A stretch of DNA of 51,586 bases from JBNKWA01 sp050299555 (GTDB taxonomy: Bacteria; Pseudomonadota; Alphaproteobacteria; Rhodobacterales; Rhodobacteraceae): contig JBNKWA010000005.1 of assembly GCA_050299555.1 (NCBI GenBank), positions 1 to 51,586 on the forward strand. The letters are read 5' to 3'. The notes under the pieces were generated by a model, which was not told the origin of the DNA, made no database searches, and saw nothing but the letters and a program-made list of their open reading frames with translations. This document shows positions 8,717-15,686 of the stretch, in pieces; the stretch's first letter is position 1; the number at the start of each line of letters is the position of its first letter. A program made the translations under genes and the position numbers.

Positions 8717-9606
8717 GCCGACCCACCCAGCGAACCGCCGTCATTCACCTCCTTGCGCGACGGGTAGGCAGTAACCCAGTCATCGCTCGGCAGGTGGGGA
8801 AAGCCGCGAAAGTTCAGCAGATTGGCGAACTTGTCGCGGCAGGTCCGGTCGGCCTTGTCGCACCCTGCGGTCAATGTCGCGGTATCACCGGTTGCAACCG
8901 CCAGTGGCGGCGGGCCGGCGGTCTCGATCCGTCGCTGAGCCCCGGCACCACGGTCGCGCATGATGTCCTGCCTCAGCCCTGCATTGGCGCCGCTCTGCCA
9001 CTCCAGCGTTCCCTTGCGGAACCAGCCGCCAGCATAACCGGCCGGCACCGTGAAGGTGATCGCGCCAGCATCGGCCGCTACGACGGTGCCCGTGCACCGG
9101 AACGCCGGCTGATCCAGATCAACGCCGCATTTCGCATCGCCAAGCACGCGGTCGCATTGCTTGGCAAAGATCCGGCCCAACGGCCGATTGAGCGGCTCGG
9201 CCAGCCCCCGCAACTCGATCTCGAACCGGCCGTTGGCCTCGCGAAACTCGCCCAGCGTGCCCGAGAACAGCAGAAGCCGCTCGGCCGGGACCGCCCAGTT
9301 GACCAACCAGTGCCGCACCGTGGCACCGTCGTAGCGCCCGGCCAGCACATCTTCCTCGGTGATGGCCGCAGAGCTCAAAGCCCCGACCGCCTGAGCGTTG
9401 TCGACGCTCAACCCCAGACCTTGGTCGATCATCCCGGCGTCCATGCCGGTATCGGCACGAAAGGTCACACCATCCATGATCAGATCCTCGTCATGGTTGG
9501 TGAACCCCATGGCCACGCCGTCGGACCGGCGCACCTCCCAGCAACGGCACAAGGTTGTCGCGCCCGAGTCGAGGTGGGCTTTCAGTCCGGCATCGATTGT
9601 CCGCAT
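8713..9606 (-). CDS. orfg13: GTA g13 baseplate hub protein (DUF2163 / phage BR0599 family)
   Basis: This 297-residue protein has the DUF2163 N-terminal domain (TLCRCWEVRRSDGVAMGFTN, then HD) and the C-terminal phage_BR0599 domain (GCDKADRTCRDKFANLLNF, ending in RGFPHLP). Four cysteines in the C-terminal half (Cys151, Cys160, Cys249, Cys256) form a plausible metal or iron-sulfur site. As I recall, the RcGTA hub protein structure contained an iron-sulfur cluster, so the residues fit that role. It forms the hub ring below the distal tail protein. Its ATG overlaps the g12 stop by one base. Confidence 0.95.
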   Translation of the reverse strand: MRTIDAGLKAHLDSGATTLCRCWEVRRSDGVAMGFTNHDEDLIMDGVTFRADTGMDAGMIDQGLGLSVDNAQAVGALSSAAITEEDVLAGRYDGATVRHWLVNWAVPAERLLLFSGTLGEFREANGRFEIELRGLAEPLNRPLGRIFAKQCDRVLGDAKCGVDLDQPAFRCTGTVVAADAGAITFTVPAGYAGGWFRKGTLEWQSGANAGLRQDIMRDRGAGAQRRIETAGPPPLAVATGDTATLTAGCDKADRTCRDKFANLLNFRGFPHLPSDDWVTAYPSRKEVNDGGSLGGSA

Positions 9607-10238
9607 CAGACCCGCACCTCTACCACCGGAACCGACGGCACTTCGCCGGCCGTCAGGCTGGCCATGCTGATCTCGACCCGGTCGGTGTCGAACCGCACCG
9701 GCACGTCGAACTCATAGCCGGCGGTGATCGCCGCGCCGGTTCCCGGCGCCGCGGCCAGGGTGACGAGGCCGGTTGCCGCATCAAGCGCGAAATCCGCACC
9801 CTCGGCCAGCTCGACGGCGTCCACGGCGATCCGCACCGAGCCCGAGACCGGCTTCCTGATCGGCCGCACATAGGTCTGGCCGCCGGAACTGTACGCCTTG
9901 ACCAGCTGAAAGACGCTTGCCGCGCCATCTCCGGTGCCGATCACTTGATCCGTCGGCCCGGGCAGGGCCGAGGGCGCGCAGGACCGATAGTCGGTCCAGT
10001 CCTTCCAGCGAAACCCGTAAAGCTGTCCGCGCCGCGCCTCGAAGAAGCTTACCAGCAGCTCCAGATCGTCCAGCGACTGCACCGCCAGCCCCGCATCGTA
10101 GCGGCGCCGCGAATGCGCCCAGGGGCTGTTGCGCTCCTCGAACCCGTTCGCCAGCGTGACGATATCGGTCCGCCGCTCCGGTCCCCCGGCCGAGCCTATC
10201 GACAGGGCCGCGGGAAACCGCACTTCATGAAAGCTCAT
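9606..10238 (-). CDS. orfg12: GTA g12 distal tail protein (DUF2460 / TIGR02217)
   Basis: The 210-residue DUF2460 protein shows FHEVRFPAALSIGSAGGPER, an ERNSPWAHSRRRYDAG block and LVSFFEARRGQLYGFRWKDW, which define the family, then a beta-sandwich C-terminus. It connects the tail tube to the baseplate hub. It lies 10 bases after the g11 stop and overlaps g13 by one base, inside the continuous minus-strand GTA operon. Confidence 0.95.
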   Translation of the reverse strand: MSFHEVRFPAALSIGSAGGPERRTDIVTLANGFEERNSPWAHSRRRYDAGLAVQSLDDLELLVSFFEARRGQLYGFRWKDWTDYRSCAPSALPGPTDQVIGTGDGAASVFQLVKAYSSGGQTYVRPIRKPVSGSVRIAVDAVELAEGADFALDAATGLVTLAAAPGTGAAITAGYEFDVPVRFDTDRVEISMASLTAGEVPSVPVVEVRV

Positions 10239-10248
10239 CCTGACCGCC

Positions 10249-10917
10249 TCACATGTTCCGGTTGCCGCGCCGCAGCGCCCGCGTCATCTGCGCCGCGATC
10301 TGGGTCTGCGACCGGGCAAATCCGGCCACATCGGGCGTCGAGATGTTGAAAGTCACGTTCACCGGCCGACCGCCCTGGCCCTGCGCCCGCACGCCCAGCC
10401 TGCCGTCGGCGCCGCGGGTCAGAGGCATGATCGCCTCCGGCCCCGCCTCGCCCATCAGCCCGGTGCCGCCCCGCATCGGAAACAGCGTCGGGCCCTGCAC
10501 GACGCCGCCGCTTGCAAAGGCGGCCACCCGGCCCGAGGCAAAGGCACCGCCCTTCTCGAACCCGGTAAATGACCCCATCAGCCGACCCACGCCGCCAACG
10601 ATGGCTTCACCGATAGAGTTGGTGACCGGCGTCAACGCCTGGTTCAGGACAGTGCTCGCCATCGATCGTCCGAGGTTGGCCAGCACGTCCGACAGGCGCC
10701 CACCGTTGAAGATCATGTCGTCCACGGCCGAGCGCAGCTCGCGCCCCAAGCTGCGCGACAGAACCCCGGCATCGCGCGAGGTCTCGCGAAAACTCGCCTT
10801 GACGCCATCCATCTCGGCCCGAAAGGCGGCCGACATGTGCTCCGCGCCGGCCATCGAGGCTTCTAGGTCGCCCAAGGTCGCGCCCAGACGCGCGACGTAG
10901 CCTTCAGTGTTGTCCAT
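10249..10917 (-). CDS. orfg11: GTA g11 short tail tape measure protein
   Basis: This 222-residue protein has a helical N-terminus (residues 1-75) and a Gly/Ala/Phe-rich middle (FEKGGAFASGRVAAFASGGV and a PTLFPMRGGTGLMGEAGPEA segment) that is the classic C-terminal signature of phage tape measure proteins. A linker and a GNRNM terminus follow. The length is close to RcGTA g11 and far below normal siphophage tape measures, in line with a short tail. I chose the ATG at 10917, overlapping the g10.1 end by 14 bases. A start 33 codons upstream would give a basic leader with no conservation. The tape measure also helps eject DNA, by analogy. Confidence 0.93.
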   Translation of the reverse strand: MDNTEGYVARLGATLGDLEASMAGAEHMSAAFRAEMDGVKASFRETSRDAGVLSRSLGRELRSAVDDMIFNGGRLSDVLANLGRSMASTVLNQALTPVTNSIGEAIVGGVGRLMGSFTGFEKGGAFASGRVAAFASGGVVQGPTLFPMRGGTGLMGEAGPEAIMPLTRGADGRLGVRAQGQGGRPVNVTFNISTPDVAGFARSQTQIAAQMTRALRRGNRNM

Positions 10918-11131
10918 CGTTCGGTTGTTCCTTTGGATCGGATGGCGCCCGGTCGGGAAACCGCGAAAGCAGTGCCTCGAACCCGGCACGGCCGATGGTC
11001 TGTCGCGCCGCCCCACCGCCGGCCAGAAAGATCAGTTCCGCCGGCGTCAGCGCCCAGAACTGGTCCGGTGTCAGGCGCAGTTCGACCAGGCCAAGCCGCA
11101 TCAGCGCCGGCCAGTCGGTGGCATTCGCCAC
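10904..11131 (-). CDS. orfg10.1: GTA g10.1 tail assembly chaperone (TAC family)
   Basis: This 75-residue protein matches the small phage tail-chaperone family found between g10 and the tape measure (DWPALMRLGLVELRLTPDQF, followed by WALTPAELIFLAGG). In RcGTA this is g10.1 (rcc01693). It probably coats the tape measure during tail assembly, as TAC proteins do. Its tail ends in an acidic/basic SDPKEQPNDGQH segment overlapping the g11 start. In many siphophages the two chaperones are linked by a frameshift. Here g10 and g10.1 are simply adjacent (one base between), so no frameshift is needed. Confidence 0.9.
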   Translation of the reverse strand: MANATDWPALMRLGLVELRLTPDQFWALTPAELIFLAGGGAARQTIGRAGFEALLSRFPDRAPSDPKEQPNDGQH

Positions 11132-11132
11132 G

Positions 11133-11450
11133 TCATTCGCCCGGCAGGCTGAACGTCACCTTCAGCAGTCGCGCCGCCGCCTTCGCCGCCTCGATCGGCC
11201 CACCTTCGATATCGGCGTTGCGGACATCGTCGGCGGAGACCGGGCAACCGCCCCCCTGCAGCCCGGCCGTCAGCAGCCTGACAAGGTCACCGGCAGCAAA
11301 GCTGCCGGTCTCGAAGCGGCCCACCAGGTCGACCAGCGAGCAGCTTTCCAGTTCCGCCTCCAGACTGGCCAGCGCCCCCAGCGTCAGCTTCATGTTGACG
11401 GTCTCGCCGTTGATCTTCAGCGCCGCCTCGCCGCGATAGGGGTTGGTCAT
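11133..11450 (-). CDS. orfg10: GTA g10 family protein (tail chaperone-type)
   Basis: The 105-residue protein starts MTNPYRGEAALKINGETVNM and continues with LTLGALASLEAEL, the GTA-gp10 family pattern (a short beta hairpin followed by helices). It sits between the major tail protein and the g10.1 chaperone, the place of the first tail-assembly chaperone in siphophages, so an assembly role is likely; this is inferred from position. The ATG overlaps the g9 stop by 4 bases, indicating coupled translation. Confidence 0.93.
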   Translation of the reverse strand: MTNPYRGEAALKINGETVNMKLTLGALASLEAELESCSLVDLVGRFETGSFAAGDLVRLLTAGLQGGGCPVSADDVRNADIEGGPIEAAKAAARLLKVTFSLPGE

Positions 11451-11863
11451 GGCAGCGCCGTGAAGCTCAGCTCGCCGGCCGAGGCCATGGACATCTCGTA
11501 AACGGCCTCGCCGTCGTACTGACCCGAATACTCGATCGAGGTAATCTGGAAGGCACCCTCGACGGTGCCGAAATCCGGAATAACCACCTGGAACTGCGGG
11601 ATCGCGCCGTCGAAGAACAGCTGCCGCACCCGTTCGTCGGTCGTCTCGTCGCGGAAGATGCCCGAACCGGAGATGGCGGCCGAGCGGACCCCGGCGCCAC
11701 CCAAAAGCTCGCGCCAGCCGCCAGGGCTTTCCAGATTGGTCGCGTCGACGGTATCGGCGTTGAAGGTGATCCGGCTGGCACGCAGGCCGGCGATGGTCTG
11801 ATAGCTGCCGGCACCGGTCATATCGACCTTGATCAGCAGATCCTTGCCTTTTTGGGCTGTCAT
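11447..11863 (-). CDS. orfg9: GTA g9 major tail tube protein (TP901-1 family)
   Basis: The 138-residue protein is the tail tube subunit of the TP901-1 major tail family: KGKDLLIKVD..TIAGLRASRITFNADTVDATN, then a GWRELLGGAGVRSAAISGSG segment and a beta-rich end. Hexamers of it stack to form the tube that conducts DNA. It is followed by g10 with a 4-base overlap and preceded by g8 with 21 bases between. Length and order match RcGTA g9. Confidence 0.95.
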   Translation of the reverse strand: MTAQKGKDLLIKVDMTGAGSYQTIAGLRASRITFNADTVDATNLESPGGWRELLGGAGVRSAAISGSGIFRDETTDERVRQLFFDGAIPQFQVVIPDFGTVEGAFQITSIEYSGQYDGEAVYEMSMASAGELSFTALP

Positions 11864-11884
11864 TTCATGAATTCCTGCAAAGGG

Positions 11885-12307
11885 TTAGGGCGTGCCGTCA
11901 ATGACGGCGCGAAATCTCAGTCCGATCCGCCGACGCTCGGGCGGGCCGCCCCGCTCGGCGTTGGCGAATAAGAAGCGCAGGTCGACCAGCTTGCCCTCGT
12001 TCAGACTGATCGGCGTCAGGGTCAGCGCATCATGGACAGCGCCGGCCACGGTCTTGGCCTTGGAGAACCCCAGGGCGGTCGAATGCACGGTCACGGAAAA
12101 GTCGTGGATGCCGCCGCTGCTGGTCTTGCTGCCGTTTTCTTTGACCCGCTCTTCGCCCAGGGTCAGGTGCACGTCGGGCGCATCGGCCGGGTTCACCGGC
12201 GGCGGCATGTCGTGAATGGCACTGCCGACAAGCGTCGCCAGTACCGCGTCACTGGTCAGCCGCTCGAACACGGCCCGCTGCAACGGCTCGGAAAAACGCA
12301 TCGTCAT
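11885..12307 (-). CDS. orfg8: GTA g8 tail terminator / DUF3168 protein
   Basis: This 140-residue protein has the DUF3168 pattern: an N-terminal helix (SEPLQRAVFERLTSDAVLAT), then PDVHLTLGEE..KENGSKTSSGG, a HDFSVTVHS strand and a C-terminal RRRIGLRFRAVIDG strand. The family closes the head-proximal end of the tail tube. I chose the ATG at 12307, which overlaps the g7 stop by 4 bases. An upstream in-frame start at 12559 would overlap almost all of g7 with an Arg/Gly-rich, non-conserved stretch. Confidence 0.93.
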   Translation of the reverse strand: MTMRFSEPLQRAVFERLTSDAVLATLVGSAIHDMPPPVNPADAPDVHLTLGEERVKENGSKTSSGGIHDFSVTVHSTALGFSKAKTVAGAVHDALTLTPISLNEGKLVDLRFLFANAERGGPPERRRIGLRFRAVIDGTP

Positions 12308-12642
12308 GCGGCAGACCCCTCTTCGGCATAGCAGGTCAGATAGCGCCCCCCTGTGTCGTGCTCGGCCACCGCGAGGATCGAGAACACCCGCGTGCCTTCC
12401 CGCAGCCTCTGGTCCGCCTTGGGCCGGGACGGCGCGCCAACCGGCGCGGCGCGAACGATGATGCGATAGGCCGTCAACGGCAGATCGCGCCCCGCAACCT
12501 GGTTCTCGCGCCCTGAGCGGGCGTCGACCTCGGCCCACAAGGTGCCAAGCCTTACCCACTCCACACTAAAGCCGCCGGCGCCGTCGGGCACGTTCTGGCG
12601 CTCCTCAAGATCCAGGCGCCGGGTCAGGCGAACGGAACTCAC
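12304..12642 (-). CDS. orfg7: GTA g7 head closure / head-tail adaptor
   Basis: The 112-residue protein is a phage head-tail adaptor of the SPP1 gp16 type (RLTRRLDLEERQNVPDGAGG, then FSVEWVRLGTLWAEVDAR), a small beta-barrel that plugs the portal-connector channel. It overlaps g6 and g8 by 4 bases each, so the three connector genes form one coupled unit. Size and order match RcGTA g7. Confidence 0.94.
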   Translation of the reverse strand: MSSVRLTRRLDLEERQNVPDGAGGFSVEWVRLGTLWAEVDARSGRENQVAGRDLPLTAYRIIVRAAPVGAPSRPKADQRLREGTRVFSILAVAEHDTGGRYLTCYAEEGSAA

Positions 12643-13232
12643 AGCACCTCTCCGCCCAGACGCACCGGCCGGTATCGCTCCATCAGCGTCGACACTCCGA
12701 ACGGCATCGCGCCGCCCGAGCCGTCAACCAGATTGCGGTTCTCGTAATAATGCGCCGCCAGAAGCAGCACCGCCTGCTCCAGGTCCGCGGGCACATCGGC
12801 CCAGTCGGGACCGAAGCCGGCCGTAAAGCGGATGCGCGCCGAGCCCCGCGTCGGGATCGTCGGCAGCGCTGTCAGCGCCACCAGCAACGGCCGGTGCTGG
12901 TCTTTGGCCAGGCGAAAGGCCTGCGGGTCGATCGGCACCACCGCGCCATCGGCCTGGATCAACGCCACCTCGTCGATGGATACCACCGGGGCCAGCGGCA
13001 GGCCCTGGCGCTCGCCATTGGCCCAACGATGCAGCTCCCATTCGAAACTTCGCTCCAAAAGGGCCTTGCCGGTGCGGGCTTCGACGGCCGCCATGGCCGC
13101 ATGCAGATATGCCTCCAGCAGGGCGTCCTGCGACCCGTCATCGGCAAAGCCGGTGCCGAGCCTGAGATGGTCCGCCAAAGCGCGCACCGGATAGGCCGCC
13201 GGGGGCGGCACGCTGACTTCCAGCAAATTCAT
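12639..13232 (-). CDS. orfg6: GTA g6 head-tail connector (phiE125 gp8 / HK97 gp6 family)
   Basis: The 197-residue connector protein has an N-terminal helical core (LADHLRLGTGFADDGSQDAL, then LEAYLHAAMAAVEARTGKAL) and a C-terminal beta and helical part (LEQAVLLLAAHYYENRN, LMERYRPVRLGG), as in phiE125 gp8-type adaptors. It makes the ring beneath the portal. The ATG at 13232 has GGAG seven bases upstream. A longer in-frame start at 13331 would add a basic, unconserved leader. It lies 31 bases after the extra Ig-like gene. Confidence 0.93.
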   Translation of the reverse strand: MNLLEVSVPPPAAYPVRALADHLRLGTGFADDGSQDALLEAYLHAAMAAVEARTGKALLERSFEWELHRWANGERQGLPLAPVVSIDEVALIQADGAVVPIDPQAFRLAKDQHRPLLVALTALPTIPTRGSARIRFTAGFGPDWADVPADLEQAVLLLAAHYYENRNLVDGSGGAMPFGVSTLMERYRPVRLGGEVL

Positions 13233-13263
13233 GAAGATCTCCGCTCTTGCGTACCTGTCGCCC

Positions 13264-13554
13264 TCAGGCGGCAATCCGCACCACGATGGCGCGCTCGATG
13301 ACCCGCGCCCGGGTCGTCTCGACCTGGGCACAGACCATGTAGACCTGCCCGGCCCTGCCCCCCTTCAGCACGGCCGCGCTCTGAAAACGGCCGCAGGACT
13401 GGCTGGCGACTGCCAGATCGCCTGCGTCGCCGCTGGGCAGCACCCGCCATTCCAGACCGCCATCGACAGCCTCACCCGGTTCGAGCAAGCTCCGGTGCCA
13501 GTCCAAAGTCAGATCGAGCTCGGATCCGACGCATTTCACCACGTGATGACTCAT
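13264..13554 (-). CDS. Small Ig-like phage structural protein, extra gene in the GTA cluster
   Basis: This 96-residue protein sits between capsid g5 and connector g6, where RcGTA has no gene. It reads as a single beta-sandwich: a GSELDLTLDWHRSLLEPGEA opening, then a GLEWRV strand, a GRFQSAAVLKGGRAGQVYMV block and a final ERAIVVRIAA strand. This is the layout of the small Ig-like proteins encoded near head genes in many siphophages, with the pattern LDY..DW..L..GD......W.V. A head decoration, fibre adaptor or connector accessory role is possible; none is proven. GAAGG lies about 11 bases before the ATG at 13554. An in-frame start at 13590 has no ribosome site and would begin inside the hairpin spacer. 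Confidence 0.72.
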   Translation of the reverse strand: MSHHVVKCVGSELDLTLDWHRSLLEPGEAVDGGLEWRVLPSGDAGDLAVASQSCGRFQSAAVLKGGRAGQVYMVCAQVETTRARVIERAIVVRIAA

Positions 13555-13597
13555 GACGGGTTGGGCCTTCGAATTTCGGGATGCGGGCATGACACAA

Positions 13598-13626
13598 GCC
13601 GGCGCGGCAATTTCCGCCGCACCGGC
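13598..13626 (-). terminator. Stem-loop after the major capsid gene (partial terminator or RNA-stability hairpin)
   Basis: On the minus strand an 11-bp stem (GCCGGTGCGGC / GCCGCGCCGGC, one G-U pair) with a 7-base loop begins 22 bases after the g5 stop. It is followed by TTGTGTC, a weak U-rich tail. It could lower transcription past the capsid gene or protect the capsid mRNA 3' end. Confidence 0.5.
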
Positions 13627-13647
13627 AGTCGTTCCTGGGCGTTGACG

Positions 13648-14844
13648 TCAGCTCGCCGCGAACTTCAGCAGCTTCACCGCCGCAAAGTCGGTCACGTCGC
13701 CGCCAACGCGCTTGGTGGCGTAGAACAGCACGTTCGGCTTGGCACTGAACGGATCGCGCAGGATCCGCACGTCGGGCCGCTCGGCGATCGTATAGGCCTG
13801 CCGGAAGTCGCCATAGGCGATGGCGAAGGCATCGCCGGCAATGTCCGGCATGTCCTCGGCGATGAGGACCGGATAGCCCATCAGCCGTGCCGGCTCGCCG
13901 TTCGACAGACCATCGGACCACAGAAAGCGGCCGTCGGCGTCCTTCATCTTGCGCACCGCGCCGGCAGTCTTCGAGTTCATCACGAAGCTGCCGTTGGAGC
14001 GGTAGCGCGCGCCCAGCGAGTAGACCAGGTCGACGATCGCGTCCGCCGGCTCCGCGGCGTTGAAGTCGCCGGCGGCACCGGTAGCCACATAGCCGATCTG
14101 TCCCCAGGCCCAGGACGCGTTGTCCACGGTGCCATAGGTCAGAAAGCCCTTGGGCTTGTCGATGCCATCGCCCGAGATGAAGGCCTGGCCCTCGGCGCGG
14201 GCGAACTTGTCGGCGATCCGATCGGCCAGCCAGCGCTCAACGTCAAAGGCGCTGTCATCAAGAAGCCGCTGCGACGCTTTCGGCAGCGCCGACAGCTCGT
14301 GCAGGCGGATGCTGATCCGCTCCAGAAGCGGCGTCGTGGTTTCCGAGGTCGAGGCGGTTTCGGTGGCCCAGCCCGAGCCGATGTCCGAATGATCCACCAG
14401 CACGTCATAGGACGTCGCCTCGACGGTGACGACGCTGGCGACGGAGCGCAACGTCGACGCACCCCTCAGGACACCTGCGATCGTGTCGGCGGTCTGCGGG
14501 TCGACCAGATAGCCGCCCTCCGCCGCTACCGCGACGTTCAACGCCTTCTCTTCGACGGCGATGCCACGCAGGGCATCGTCGTCACCGGCGCGCAGGTAGG
14601 CCGAAAACGCCTTCTTGTGGGGAAGATCGCCATCGGCAGCGCGCGACAGCACGGGCCTCTGAGCGGGAAATGATTTGCGGTCGAGCATTGTCAATCTGCT
14701 TTCCTGTTCCTTCAGCTTCTCTTTGATTTCATCTTGGAATTTTTTGAAATCACTCAAAAATCCGGTTACCGCCGACTTCACGTCAAGCGCCATGCCCGGT
14801 TGCCGCGCCAGTGGCGCGGCGGTATCGTAATGCTGTTGTTCCAT
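13648..14844 (-). CDS. orfg5: GTA g5 major capsid protein (HK97 fold)
   Basis: The 398-residue HK97-family capsid protein has the same length as RcGTA g5. Residues 20-60 form a Lys/Glu-rich coiled-coil scaffold (delta) domain (SDFKKFQDEIKEKLKEQESR). The mature shell part starts near ALNVAVAAEGGYLVDPQT (about residue 101), where I recall RcGTA capsid being processed by g4. Later motifs (GWATETAS, FVMNSKTAGAVRKMKD, LMGYPVLIAEDMP) are typical of the family. I chose the ATG at 14844 with AAAGGA upstream; an upstream start 11 codons earlier lacks support. The coding DNA for the scaffold domain (about 14700-14770) is distinctly AT-rich compared with its surroundings. Confidence 0.96.
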   Translation of the reverse strand: MEQQHYDTAAPLARQPGMALDVKSAVTGFLSDFKKFQDEIKEKLKEQESRLTMLDRKSFPAQRPVLSRAADGDLPHKKAFSAYLRAGDDDALRGIAVEEKALNVAVAAEGGYLVDPQTADTIAGVLRGASTLRSVASVVTVEATSYDVLVDHSDIGSGWATETASTSETTTPLLERISIRLHELSALPKASQRLLDDSAFDVERWLADRIADKFARAEGQAFISGDGIDKPKGFLTYGTVDNASWAWGQIGYVATGAAGDFNAAEPADAIVDLVYSLGARYRSNGSFVMNSKTAGAVRKMKDADGRFLWSDGLSNGEPARLMGYPVLIAEDMPDIAGDAFAIAYGDFRQAYTIAERPDVRILRDPFSAKPNVLFYATKRVGGDVTDFAAVKLLKFAAS

Positions 14845-14873
14845 TGTCCTTTGTCCTGAACGGTCACGCCGCG

Positions 14874-15428
14874 TCACAGTGATTGGCCGGCATCCGAGCG
14901 CGCGGCGGCAAAGGCTTCCGCCAGATCGCGCGCCAGGGATTCGGCCGGGGGTGCGCTAATCCGCGCCTCGGGCTGCATCGGGAAGGTCACGATCGACACC
15001 TCCCAAAGCTCCACCTCGTGCAGGATGCGTCCGCCATTGGCGGATTTCTCCGCCCTGATGGTGCGATAGCCGATCGACAGCCCGTCGATGGCCTTCGCCT
15101 CCAGCAAGACCAGGGCTTCGCGGCCCGCCTGCACTTCCTTCAGCAGACGGCCTCGCACAAACAGCCCGTTGCTGTCTTCGCGCACAGCCTCCCAGACGCC
15201 GATCGGCTTGTTGGGGTCGTGCTGCCACAGCATCTTCACGCCGGTGCCCATGCGCCGAAACCGCTCGATGCTGGCGGCATAGGCGCCGCGCTGCACCATG
15301 TCGCCGGACTGGTCTCGGGCACCAAAAACCGAGGCATAGCCCTCGATGACCCCGTCCCTCAGGTTGGCACCCTCACCGAGACCGCAGAACTTGGTCTCCA
15401 GCGGCGGGGCACCCATGATGTTGAACAT
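14874..15428 (-). CDS. orfg4: GTA g4 prohead protease (HK97 family, U35)
   Basis: The 184-residue protein is the serine protease that matures the capsid. It shows GVIEGYASVFGARDQSGDMV, the active-site His in MLWQHDPNKPIG, the nucleophile region IDGLSIGYRT and the ELWEVSIVTFPMQPEA strand of the herpesvirus-like protease fold. It sits immediately upstream of the capsid gene on the minus strand (29 bases between), as in RcGTA and HK97-like phages. Confidence 0.95.
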   Translation of the reverse strand: MFNIMGAPPLETKFCGLGEGANLRDGVIEGYASVFGARDQSGDMVQRGAYAASIERFRRMGTGVKMLWQHDPNKPIGVWEAVREDSNGLFVRGRLLKEVQAGREALVLLEAKAIDGLSIGYRTIRAEKSANGGRILHEVELWEVSIVTFPMQPEARISAPPAESLARDLAEAFAAARSDAGQSL

Positions 15429-15437
15429 GAATGTCTC

Positions 15438-15686
15438 CTAGGAAAAATGCGTTGCGATATAGGTCTGGGCGAGGCTCGTGGCCAGGAACGCAGCAATGCC
15501 GGCCACCGCCAGCCAGAGCCGCCGTTCCATGCGTTCAAGGCCGGTCTCGATCTTGGCAAGCCTCTGTTCGACGGCATGCCAACGAGCCTCCATGACCTTT
15601 TCGTTGGCATCCACGCGCACTGCAGTCAGATGAAAGGGTTCATAGAGGTAACGCGAACCGCCGGCGGGGCGCGGCTTAACGTTCAT
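15438..15686 (-). CDS. orfg3.5: GTA g3.5 head formation protein
   Basis: This 82-residue protein has a short N-terminal segment (SRYLYEPFHLTAVRVD), a helical coiled-coil-like middle (residues 28-55) and a hydrophobic helix at 58-78 (LWLAVAGIAAFLATSLAQTY). Position, size and architecture match RcGTA g3.5 (rcc01685 family). The hydrophobic helix suggests membrane contact; its job in head formation is known only in outline. The ATG overlaps the portal stop by 4 bases. Confidence 0.88.
   Translation of the reverse strand: MNVKPRPAGGSRYLYEPFHLTAVRVDANEKVMEARWHAVEQRLAKIETGLERMERRLWLAVAGIAAFLATSLAQTYIATHFS

Noticed and set aside
13231..14673. 480-codon open frame on the plus strand across the capsid gene
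   Set aside because: Antisense shadow; the minus-strand g5 and g6 are clear homologues.
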